Source of the DNA: an uncultured Clostridia bacterium
Lineage (GTDB): Bacteria > Bacillota > Clostridia > Christensenellales > Borkfalkiaceae
Length of the DNA stretch: 64,000 nt
Assembly (NCBI GenBank): GCA_934247225.1
Contig: CAKQJE010000009.1
Coordinates: 27,361 to 91,360 of the forward strand
Direction: 5' to 3'
Position 1 is the first letter of the stretch; every line of letters begins with the position of its first letter. This document shows positions 50,554 through 57,434 of this stretch, one piece after another. The translations under genes were made by a program, and so were the position numbers. Below the pieces are notes generated by a model. The model searched no databases, was not told the origin of the DNA, and saw only the letters and a list, made by a program, of their open reading frames with translations.

Positions 50554-51321
50554 CTAAGCTTGCTCGGCGATTACTTCAAGGGTTATCGTGTATTTCTTGC
50601 CCGAAATACCGAGCAATGTGTCCTTGTGGTCGTCGCCGCTTTCGAATTTCCATTCCCATTCGATCGTACAGGATCTCGAACTTTTGATATTTATTATCAT
50701 ATTACCCGTTTCAAACCACCCTTCGTTTTCGGTAAGCTCTAAGTTTTGCCCCTCCGAAATCAAGGAATAATTTATAGGCGGAAGTAATGCGGAATCTTCG
50801 TAATTGTATTTAAATCTGATTTTACATTTCAGAACCGAGGCGTTAGGGTTGTTTATCATAAACATATACGTGCCTTTATCGCCCGGTTTGATCGTTTTGT
50901 TTCCGAATATATTTATATCTCCCGTCGCGCTCCATTCTCCGTCGGTGTCCACAACTGTGAACTCCTTTAAAACGGGTATGTTTTCGCGAATTATCACGAC
51001 GAGCGATATTACGGAAACCGTTAATAAAAGTAAAAGAAAAAGAAGTATCGGATAAAACGAATCTCTTTTTATTTTACCGGTTATTTCTCCCCTCTGATAC
51101 AGATATTTCCCCTCCGTCACGAACGCGTCGACCGGGTCGACTTCTTCGGCGCGACCGACGCGTTTGCAAGAGGCGAAACAAACATGATTTAAGTCGTACA
51201 GCTTATCGCTACGCAAATAACACAACATTGCGCCGTTTGTATCAACGACTCTTTTTGCCCCGATAAACGGTCTTAACGGTCGTTTTACGGGTTGGTTTGT
51301 GAATTTTGCGTTTATTTTCAT
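50554..51321 (-). CDS. TasA-related surface protein with an internal membrane anchor
   Basis: A 255-residue protein. About 85 basic N-terminal residues precede a single membrane helix (roughly 88-112, PILLFLLLLLTVSVISLVV in part). A beta-rich extracytoplasmic domain follows (113-255). That domain shares the WEWKFESGDD and IKPGDKGTYMFMI patterns with the neighbouring fibre protein (WAWAFESGND, VAPGHSGYMTFEI), so the two are homologous. The long cytoplasmic leader is unusual for a SipW substrate and suggests an anchor or adaptor subunit. Confidence 0.8.
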   Translation of the reverse strand: MKINAKFTNQPVKRPLRPFIGAKRVVDTNGAMLCYLRSDKLYDLNHVCFASCKRVGRAEEVDPVDAFVTEGKYLYQRGEITGKIKRDSFYPILLFLLLLLTVSVISLVVIIRENIPVLKEFTVVDTDGEWSATGDINIFGNKTIKPGDKGTYMFMINNPNASVLKCKIRFKYNYEDSALLPPINYSLISEGQNLELTENEGWFETGNMIINIKSSRSCTIEWEWKFESGDDHKDTLLGISGKKYTITLEVIAEQA

Positions 51322-51517
51322 ATGTACAACTCCGAACGGGTTTCGTTATCCGTTCTGCTTTTAATTTTTTGTTTCCGTTTTGCTTGACGGATTTTTCGAA
51401 CAGCTTTTCGCTTTTGCGTTATCTTTTTTTAAGTATTGTTTATAAAAGGTTTCGCAAATCATTGCGGCGTTCGACATATGGGCTTTTCGCCCGAAATCAG
51501 CAAAATGATTTTAATAA

Positions 51518-52279
51518 TTATTTCTGAAGCTGAGTAACAGAAATGGTGATTTCAAAAGAAATATCGGTGCTGGTCTTATCAGTTCCCGTGATTACCGTAT
51601 AAGTACCGTCGCTCGTAACTTTATTATCGTTTGCATATGCGCCGAAAAGAGTATCAAGCGCATCGTTTCCGCTCTCAAAAGCCCAAGCCCATTCTATTGT
51701 ATATTCACCTGCAACATCTTTAATTTCAGCTCCTGCTTCAACAGTTTCGGTAAGAGCATTCAATTTATCAGCAAGCTGTGCAAGAGTAAGATTTTTATCT
51801 GCTTCAGCCGCAACACCGCCCTTTTTAAGCGTCCATCTTACAGGATTGTAGGATTTTTCTCCTTCTGCATCTTGATATACAAGAACTATATCTTTATATT
51901 CTTCTTTAACCGAAACTTGAATCTGCGCTCTTACTTCCGAAGCTTTTTCAGCTTTAATTTCGAAAGTCATATAACCGCTGTGTCCGGGAGCAACAATTTT
52001 ACGTCCCGTCGAATCGGCTTTTGCACTGAGAGTTGCGCCTGTAGCTGTTGTTTCAGGAATTAAACCGGCAACATATTTTTCACCGAACAATTTATTCGTT
52101 TTGGTAGAAACAGTGAAGCCCCATTTAGCTACGCTTGCAGAACTTTTTTCGGTCTTGCTGGAAATGTACTTAGACATTGTGTAGCCGCCGAAGCCGATTA
52201 CTGCAACAAGCAGAAGCAAAAGTGCGATAACGAAAATAGATTTTCTGTTATCTTTTTTAGTGTTTTGTGTTTGTCTCAT
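51518..52279 (-). CDS. TasA/camelysin-like fibre protein (SipW substrate)
   Basis: A 253-residue exported protein. The N-terminal signal has the SipW-type form (a basic start, hydrophobic FVIALLLLLVAVIGFGGYT, then MSKYISSKTEKS). A beta-rich domain follows with TasA-like spacing of Gly and hydrophobics. The codon choice is visibly different from its neighbours (many GCA, ACA, GCT and AAA). This could mark high expression or transfer. It is the first gene of the fibre locus, with a strong promoter, a c-di-GMP riboswitch and a GGAGG site. I infer it forms a surface or matrix fibre. Confidence 0.82.
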   Translation of the reverse strand: MRQTQNTKKDNRKSIFVIALLLLLVAVIGFGGYTMSKYISSKTEKSSASVAKWGFTVSTKTNKLFGEKYVAGLIPETTATGATLSAKADSTGRKIVAPGHSGYMTFEIKAEKASEVRAQIQVSVKEEYKDIVLVYQDAEGEKSYNPVRWTLKKGGVAAEADKNLTLAQLADKLNALTETVEAGAEIKDVAGEYTIEWAWAFESGNDALDTLFGAYANDNKVTSDGTYTVITGTDKTSTDISFEITISVTQLQK

Positions 52280-52342
52280 TTGTGAGAACCTCCATTAAAT
52301 TATTTTTCTACAATAAAGCTCGTCACTTTCCCCCGTAAAACG

Positions 52343-52410
52343 AAAAAAGGTTGCAACCGCCGCTCATTTAAAATCTTTAACGATTATAGTATGAGCAGAA
52401 AATTGCAACC
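52343..52410 (-). terminator. Second terminator in the fibre-gene leader
   Basis: A stem formed by GGTTGCAA (52403-52410) with TTGCAACC (52349-52356) and an inner GCTCAT/ATGAGC stem, followed by six U (52343-52348). Its 5' arm lies in the second copy of the aptamer 3' strand. Confidence 0.75.
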
Positions 52411-52494
52411 GGGCGCACTTTCCCCGCAAGAAAATAAAAAAACCGATTGCAAAACGTACTTTTATAAGTACAAATTGCAACCGGGCGCACTTTC
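52400..52494 (-). repeat. Two copies of a 23-bp aptamer 3'-strand element
   Basis: Identical 23-bp segments at 52400-52422 and 52472-52494, 72 bp apart. On the minus strand each carries GTGCGCCCGGTTGCAA, and each supplies the 5' arm of a terminator. Confidence 0.9.
52436..52484 (-). terminator. First terminator in the fibre-gene leader (riboswitch expression platform)
   Basis: CCGGTTGCAA (52475-52484), which is also the 3' strand of the aptamer, pairs with TTGCAATCGG (52443-52452) around an inner gtactt/aagtac hairpin. Seven U follow (52436-52442). Aptamer folding and this terminator exclude each other, so ligand binding would allow read-through. Confidence 0.82.
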
Positions 52495-52556
52495 TTTTGT
52501 AAAAAGTTCCTTGGCTTTGCGTCACCGCCTCGCGACGGCTTTGCCGTATTCGATTT
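52471..52556 (-). promoter_or_regulatory. c-di-GMP-I (GEMM-I) riboswitch aptamer upstream of the fibre gene
   Basis: On the minus strand the leader shows ACGGCAAAGCC, a stem capped by a GCGA (GNRA) tetraloop and GGTGACGCAAAGCCA, the invariant GEMM-I core. A variable stem follows, then GCGCCCGGTTGCAA, the tetraloop-receptor and closing 3' strand (GCCxGGTTGCC in the consensus). The order, spacing and core match the class I c-di-GMP aptamer. It lies about 30 nt after a perfect promoter and about 190 nt before the fibre gene. Confidence 0.85.
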
Positions 52557-52594
52557 TCGTTTTACAGATAAGCTTCTCGCCTATTTGTGCTTTC

Positions 52595-52623
52595 AGTATA
52601 TTGTACTTTTCCGCAATTGTCAA
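52595..52623 (-). promoter_or_regulatory. Promoter of the fibre locus
   Basis: TTGACA - 17 bp - TATACT on the minus strand, close to consensus. It gives a leader of about 310 nt carrying the riboswitch and two terminators. Confidence 0.85.
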
Positions 52624-52717
52624 TCGTTTTTATGTGAAAGTTTTGTGAAATATATATTTTCGATTTGTTATGCGTTTTACAACTATCGCTTGATATTCCC
52701 TGAATTTTCCTTGAATT

Positions 52718-52753
52718 TTAAACGCGCCGCGGAAACGGTTCGTTTTCGCGGCG
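52718..52753 (-). terminator. Hairpin after kdgK
   Basis: A 12-bp stem with one wobble pair (cgccgcggaaac paired with gttttcgcggcg, 52725-52736 and 52742-52753), 37 nt past the kdgK stop. The tail (GTTTAAAATTC) is AU-rich rather than a clean U run. Confidence 0.6.
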
Positions 52754-52789
52754 TAAATTATTTGTGTGAATTTTATTGGATTTTGCGGT

Positions 52790-53809
52790 TTATCTCTGAA
52801 CCCTTCCGCTTGCGTTTCCGCCCGCGAGAGCTTCGACTTCCGCAACGGAGACCATATTGTAATCGCCCTCTATCGAGTGTTTCAGACAAGAAGCCGCAAC
52901 CGCGAATTCGATTGTTTTCTGAGCGTTATAGCCGTTTAAAAGCGAATAGATAAGTCCGCCGCCGAAGCTGTCTCCGCCGCCTACTCTGTCGACGATATGC
53001 ATTGCGTATTTCTTCGAAAATACCGCTTCGCCGTTCGTGAAAAGCATAGCCGACCAATTGTTGTCGTTTGCGGACAAGCTTTCTCTGAGCGTTATAGCAA
53101 CGCCTTTGAAATTAAATCTTTCGGTAAGCTTTTTGGCAACCGATATGTATCCGTTTCTGTCGAGTTTGCCCGTGTTGATATCGGTGTTGTCCGCTTCTAT
53201 GCCGAAAACGTCTTTCGCGTCCTCTTCGTTGGCGATACAATAATCGACGTATTTGCAAACTTCGCCCATAACCGCACCCGCTTTTTCTTTGCTCCAAAGT
53301 TTTTTGCGGAAATTAAGGTCGCAGGAAATAGTTATTCCCTTTTCTTTCGCCTTTTTGCAGGCTTCGAGAGTTATTTTTGCCGTTTCGTCCGAAAGGGCGG
53401 GAGTGATACCCGTGAAATGGAACCAATTTACTCCGTCGAAAATTCTATCCCAATCGAAATCCTCGGCTTTTGCGGTCGCTATTGCAGAACCCGCTCTGTC
53501 GTAAATAACCTTGCTCGGACGTTGACTTGCGCCCTTTTCGCAATAATAAATACCTACCCTGTCTCCGCCGCGGACGATCTTTGTCGTATCGACTCCGAAT
53601 TTCCTTAAACTGTTGACAGCCGACTGTCCTATTTCGTGCGCGGGAAGTTTTGTTACGAAGGCGCAATCCACGCCGTAATTGGCAAGGCTCACCGCGACGT
53701 TCGCTTCCGCGCCGCCGAACGTGGCTTCGTATTTTTCGCTCTGAACGAATCTGAGATAATTTTCGGGAGCGAGCCTGAGCATTACCTCGCCGAACGTTAC
53801 AACTTTCAT
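52790..53809 (-). CDS. kdgK: 2-keto-3-deoxygluconate kinase (PfkB family)
   Basis: Phosphorylates KDG to KDPG. At 339 residues, the PfkB signatures are present: FGGAEANVAVSLANYG near 31-46 and DRVGGGDSFGGGLIY, with the catalytic Asp, near 288. The substrate call rests on its neighbours: uxuA, a fructuronate reductase and eda complete the hexuronate pathway. It is the last gene of that operon, 1 nt after eda. Confidence 0.92.
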   Translation of the reverse strand: MKVVTFGEVMLRLAPENYLRFVQSEKYEATFGGAEANVAVSLANYGVDCAFVTKLPAHEIGQSAVNSLRKFGVDTTKIVRGGDRVGIYYCEKGASQRPSKVIYDRAGSAIATAKAEDFDWDRIFDGVNWFHFTGITPALSDETAKITLEACKKAKEKGITISCDLNFRKKLWSKEKAGAVMGEVCKYVDYCIANEEDAKDVFGIEADNTDINTGKLDRNGYISVAKKLTERFNFKGVAITLRESLSANDNNWSAMLFTNGEAVFSKKYAMHIVDRVGGGDSFGGGLIYSLLNGYNAQKTIEFAVAASCLKHSIEGDYNMVSVAEVEALAGGNASGRVQR

Positions 53810-53810
53810 T

Positions 53811-54392
53811 TTATTCCACCTCTTTTAAAATTTCGTTGATTTTCTTACAATTTTCCGCTATGTCGCCTTTCATCATAAACGATCCGCCGACGGCAAATAT
53901 CTTATCGAATTCCAGAAATTCTTTTAAGTTAGTCAGATCAACTCCGCCCGTAGGGATAAATCTTACCTGCGGGAACGGACCCGACAAAGCCTTTAACGCT
54001 TTAAGCCCGCCGTAAACGTTTGCGGGGAAAAATTTCAAAGTGGTAAGCCCGAGTTCGAGAGCTTCCATAATTTCCGTCGGCGTTACGCAACCCGGGAAAT
54101 AATCGATACCGTTTGCCGCGCAAATTTCCGCAACTTCTTTGGAAAGACCGGGAGACACGATAAATTTTGCGCCCGCGTTCAACGCCTCAACGCACTGCTG
54201 ACCGTTGATAACCGTTCCCGCGCCGATATTCATATCGGGGAAAAGCGAAGTTCCGAGGCTTATCGCTTCCGCGGCACAAGCCGTTCTGAACGTTATTTCG
54301 GCGGTGTTTATCCCGCCGTCTCTTAACGCGGACAAAGTTTTTTCCGTGTCCGCCAAATCTTTGATTACCACTACGGGTATTATTTTATCCAT
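53811..54392 (-). CDS. eda: KDPG aldolase (4-hydroxy-2-oxoglutarate aldolase)
   Basis: Splits KDPG to pyruvate and glyceraldehyde-3-phosphate. The 193-residue TIM barrel has the class I pattern: ITFRTACAAEAI, GAGTVINGQQ, KFIVSPG with the Schiff-base Lys, FPGCVTPTEI and LKFFPA. The ATG at 54392 is chosen for its ribosome site (AGAGGAT) and family N-terminus; the longer frame to 54467 has no support. It is co-transcribed with kdgK. Confidence 0.94.
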   Translation of the reverse strand: MDKIIPVVVIKDLADTEKTLSALRDGGINTAEITFRTACAAEAISLGTSLFPDMNIGAGTVINGQQCVEALNAGAKFIVSPGLSKEVAEICAANGIDYFPGCVTPTEIMEALELGLTTLKFFPANVYGGLKALKALSGPFPQVRFIPTGGVDLTNLKEFLEFDKIFAVGGSFMMKGDIAENCKKINEILKEVE

Positions 54393-54414
54393 TGTTTTAT
54401 CCTCTTTTTTTATT

Positions 54415-54729
54415 TTAACTTGCAAATAACACAAGGTATACAAGATACCCTGCCGACGACAATACAACCGCGATAAGCACGATCGCTATTACCAGACACG
54501 CCGTTTTGAAAACCGCTTTTGCAAAGCTGCTCCAAAGCAGAATTTCGGATATAATGCCCGAAATCGCTCCCGCGCCGTAAAACATTAAACCGATCGGAAT
54601 TAAAACCACTCCGACCACCGCGCCCGCCGCGTCGTCTATATGCGTTGCCGAATACAAAAAGTACGTTCCGAAACAAAACGCAGCCAAAGAGACCGCAAAA
54701 AGTATTATTCCCGTAATAAATTTACCCAT
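54415..54729 (-). CDS. Small membrane protein in the hexuronate operon (copy 2)
   Basis: A 104-residue protein that is almost entirely hydrophobic, with about three or four membrane helices. The motif ISGIISEILLWSSF and the opening FITGIILF are shared with the next gene upstream, so they are tandem paralogs. No family is recognised. It lies between the SDR reductase and eda; co-transcription suggests a link to uronate use, but it is too small to be a normal sugar carrier. Confidence 0.75.
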   Translation of the reverse strand: MGKFITGIILFAVSLAAFCFGTYFLYSATHIDDAAGAVVGVVLIPIGLMFYGAGAISGIISEILLWSSFAKAVFKTACLVIAIVLIAVVLSSAGYLVYLVLFAS

Positions 54730-54802
54730 AATCCTTGTTTTGCTTCAAAATTTATTTTCTATGCTTGCGTTCGCTTTAATGATGTATCGCAATACATAAT
54801 AG

Positions 54803-55126
54803 TTACCATAATATCTTGGTATAAACAAATCCTGCCGCCATTATCCACAAGCAGACGATTGCCAAGATCAAACTTAACGGTCTGTATTTCGTATTTTCGT
54901 CGATTGCGTTTTTCAATAGCACTATCTCGGCAATAAATCCACTCATTTCATAAAGAAAAAAATAACCGAAATAACACAATGTGGAAAATATTACCGAATA
55001 CACTCCTCCCGGCTCTTCGGTTTTTCTCGAATCAAGAACCCAGACAAACGCACTTGTAAAAAACACAAAGAAAATCACAGTAACGACAAAAAGTATTATT
55101 CCGCTGATAAACAGTGTTTTTTTCAT
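54803..55126 (-). CDS. Small membrane protein in the hexuronate operon (copy 1)
   Basis: A 107-residue protein with about three or four membrane helices. MSGFIAEIVLLKNAI matches ISGIISEILLWSSF in its neighbour, and ISGIILF opens both. A short polar loop (DSRKTEEPGG) separates the first two helices. It starts 50 nt downstream of the SDR gene. Function unknown. Confidence 0.75.
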   Translation of the reverse strand: MKKTLFISGIILFVVTVIFFVFFTSAFVWVLDSRKTEEPGGVYSVIFSTLCYFGYFFLYEMSGFIAEIVLLKNAIDENTKYRPLSLILAIVCLWIMAAGFVYTKILW

Positions 55127-55176
55127 CGTTTACCCCTCGGACCGCGAAATGATTTTTCGGCGGTCGCCCGATATTT

Positions 55177-56007
55177 TTATACTCCCGAGTACGCCGAAAA
55201 TCCTCCGTCTACGGGAATTACCGTACCGGTTACGAAACCGCTCGCTTCGTCAGAGCAAAGCCAGAGAAGACAACCTATAAGATCGCTTATTTCTCCGAAT
55301 TTGCGCATAGGCGTTGCCGCGAGAATTTTGCCCGTTCTGGGCGTGGGCGTTCCGTCTTCGTTGAACAAAAGACCTCTGTTCTGATTTGTCACGAAAAATC
55401 CGGGAGCGATCGCATTGCAACGGATATTGCACGGCGCGAAATGAACGGCGAGCCACTGCGTGAAGTTCGAAACCCCCGCTTTCGCCGCGGAATATGCGGG
55501 AATTTTGGTAAGCGGACGATATGCGTTCATAGACGAAATGTTGATTATGTTTCCGCCCGTTCTAACCATACCTTTCGCAAAAACCTGCGTTACGAGAAAC
55601 GCCGAGGTTATGTTAAGGTCGAAAACGAATTTAAGTCCGCTTTCGTCGAGAGCGAAAAAGTCCTTCACTCCCTCCGTGTCGGGGAACATATATTCGTTGT
55701 CGCAAGTGGCTTTCGGATTGTTTCCGCCTGCGCCGTTTATGAGAATATCGACTTTGCCGAACGATTCTATAACCGTTTCGTAAGCCGAAACGATACTTTC
55801 CTTGTCCAGGCAATTACAACGAATAGCAATCGCGTTATCGCCGATTTCGTTTGCTATTTTTTCGGCGGCGTCGTAATTTATGTCGAGAAGAGCGACGTTC
55901 GCTCCGCAATTTGCCAGAGCTTTGGCGAATTCTCCGCAGATAATTCCGCCCGCGCCCGTTATCGCAACGGTTTTACTTGTTAAATCTATATCGAATGGTA
56001 ATTTCAT
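55177..56007 (-). CDS. SDR-type fructuronate reductase (D-mannonate oxidoreductase)
   Basis: Interconverts fructuronate and mannonate using NAD(P). The 276-residue short-chain dehydrogenase has the TGAGGIICGEFA cofactor site, NGAGGNNPKAT, SSMNAYRPLTKIPAYSAAK with the YxxxK pair, and ends VDGGFSAYSGV. This set is typical of the SDR replacement for UxuB in Gram-positive and Thermotoga-like uronate operons. The ATG at 56007 has a GAGG site; an ATG 12 nt upstream is less likely. It is 157 nt downstream of uxuA. Confidence 0.88.
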   Translation of the reverse strand: MKLPFDIDLTSKTVAITGAGGIICGEFAKALANCGANVALLDINYDAAEKIANEIGDNAIAIRCNCLDKESIVSAYETVIESFGKVDILINGAGGNNPKATCDNEYMFPDTEGVKDFFALDESGLKFVFDLNITSAFLVTQVFAKGMVRTGGNIINISSMNAYRPLTKIPAYSAAKAGVSNFTQWLAVHFAPCNIRCNAIAPGFFVTNQNRGLLFNEDGTPTPRTGKILAATPMRKFGEISDLIGCLLWLCSDEASGFVTGTVIPVDGGFSAYSGV

Positions 56008-56085
56008 TTTGCACCTCATTTTTTATTCTTTTTTTATTGTACTCCCTAAAAAACGATTAGTCGACCGTAAGGCAAGGCGCGCGCC

Positions 56086-56132
56086 GCTTTTTAAAGGGGA
56101 GTGACCTTCGTGGTCACAGGAATTTTAAAAAG
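56086..56132 (-). other. Nested hairpin between uxuA and the SDR gene
   Basis: Outer arms gctttttaaa (56086-56095) and ttttaaaaagc (56122-56132) enclose gtgacc/ggtcac (56101-56106 and 56112-56117) with a ttcgt loop. It may be an RNA processing or stability element that adjusts expression of the genes downstream of uxuA. Confidence 0.45.
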
Positions 56133-56163
56133 CAAGCGGAACGCAGCATCACGGGATGAATAA

Positions 56164-57192
56164 TCATTTTTTTGTTACTGCTTCGAATACCCCCTGTAAG
56201 TACGCAGCGCCTAACGCTCTGTCGTATAAACCGTAACCGGGTTTGGCGTCCTCGCCCCAGATATTTCTTCCGTGGTCGGGGCGAAGGTAGCCTTCGAATC
56301 CGTTTTCGACGAGAGCTTTTACGATAGAATAAATATCTACGTTACCCTCGCTCGTCTGATGTCCGTTTTCGTAGAAATCGGTTTCCGAAGTATACTTCAA
56401 CTGTCTTAAATGAGCGAAGTAAATTCTCTTCGCGTACTTTGCAGCCATTTTCGGCAAATCATTGAATCTGCCCGCGCCGAGACTGCCCGTGCAGAACGTT
56501 ATTCCGTTATGCGGATCGGGAACGGCGGCGAAAAGTCTGTCGTAATCCTCTTCTCTGCCGACTATTCTCGGAAGTCCGAAAATATCCCACGGCGGATCGT
56601 CCGGGTGAATAGCCATATTTATCCCCGCCTCCTCGCAGGCAGGCATTATCGCTTTAAGAAAATAAACGAGATTTTCGAAAAGTTTCTCGTGAGTCATTCC
56701 CTCGTAACTTTTTAAAAGTCCGTTAAGCTGTTCGGGCGTGTAGCTTTCGTCCCACCCCGGGAGCCTTAAATTATGCTTGTCGAGCTTTTTGAAATCGGCT
56801 TCGCTGTAAGAAAGCGAGGTCGAACCGTCGGTATGCTTAAAGTAAAGGTTCGTTCTAAACCAATCGAACACGGGCATAAAGTTGTAGCAAACGCATTTTA
56901 CGCCGACTTTGCCGCAATTTATGATATTCTGCTTATAAGCCTCGATATACTTGTCTCTTGACGGAAGACCGAGTTTTATGTCCTCGTGTACGGGAATACT
57001 CTCGATAACTTCCATTTCAAGCCCCGCGTCGTTCGCGAGTTTTTTAAGCTTTTCGAGCTTTTCAACGCTCCACACGTTACCGACAGGCTCGTCGTAAACG
57101 GCGGTGACAACGCCCGTCATTCCCTGAATCTGTTTGATGTAATTAAGCGGTATGCAATCGTTTTCGCCATACCACCGAAACGTCATCTTCAT
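56164..57192 (-). CDS. uxuA: Mannonate dehydratase
   Basis: Dehydrates D-mannonate to 2-keto-3-deoxygluconate. At 342 residues the protein has the UxuA N-terminus (FRWYGENDCIPL), metal and catalytic blocks (CYNFMPVFDW, MAIHPDDPPW, CTGSLGAG, YFAHLRQL) and the end block RPDHGRNIWGE. Start at 57192 with an AAGGAAA site. It leads the operon uxuA-SDR-two membrane proteins-eda-kdgK. The isomerase (uxaC) and a clear uronate transporter are absent from the window. Confidence 0.95.
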   Translation of the reverse strand: MKMTFRWYGENDCIPLNYIKQIQGMTGVVTAVYDEPVGNVWSVEKLEKLKKLANDAGLEMEVIESIPVHEDIKLGLPSRDKYIEAYKQNIINCGKVGVKCVCYNFMPVFDWFRTNLYFKHTDGSTSLSYSEADFKKLDKHNLRLPGWDESYTPEQLNGLLKSYEGMTHEKLFENLVYFLKAIMPACEEAGINMAIHPDDPPWDIFGLPRIVGREEDYDRLFAAVPDPHNGITFCTGSLGAGRFNDLPKMAAKYAKRIYFAHLRQLKYTSETDFYENGHQTSEGNVDIYSIVKALVENGFEGYLRPDHGRNIWGEDAKPGYGLYDRALGAAYLQGVFEAVTKK

Positions 57193-57239
57193 ATAAATTT
57201 CCTTATGTTTTACGGGCATTGCGCCCAAAATTCGGTTAT

Positions 57240-57268
57240 AGTATACTTTTATTATAAATTTTAGTCAA
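57240..57268 (-). promoter_or_regulatory. Promoter of the hexuronate operon
   Basis: TTGACT - 17 bp - TATACT on the minus strand, about 40 nt before the uxuA ATG. Confidence 0.8.
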
Positions 57269-57322
57269 TACTTTTTATGAAAAAACACACTATTTAACAA
57301 ATTTAGGATAAGATTGAACATA

Positions 57323-57361
57323 TATCGGCTTTACTATCGGCTTGACTTTTAAAGCCGATAG
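57323..57361. promoter_or_regulatory. Inverted and direct repeats between the divergent promoters
   Basis: Three copies of TATCGGCTT: one at 57323-57331 and two forming a perfect 10-bp inverted repeat (57334-57343 and 57352-57361). They lie between the uxuA promoter and the promoter of the gene at 57435. The layout suits a regulator binding site shared by both. Confidence 0.6.
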
Positions 57362-57369
57362 CTCTTCGT

Positions 57370-57398
57370 TTGACTATGAATTTCAATTATGATAAAAT
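57370..57398 (+). promoter_or_regulatory. Promoter of the spermidine-synthase-like gene
   Basis: TTGACT - 17 bp - TAAAAT on the plus strand, about 35 nt before the ATG at 57435, which has a GAAGGAGA site. Confidence 0.75.
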
Positions 57399-57434
57399 GA
57401 GACTATCAAATTTATTTTATGAAGGAGACCAAAA

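Noticed and set aside
52401..52494. CRISPR-like direct repeats
   Set aside because: There are only two copies, and both are explained as aptamer 3' strands and terminator arms.
52391..52648. An 85-codon plus-strand frame upstream of the fibre gene
   Set aside because: It is the complement of the riboswitch leader and includes both copies of the aptamer strand; no ribosome site.
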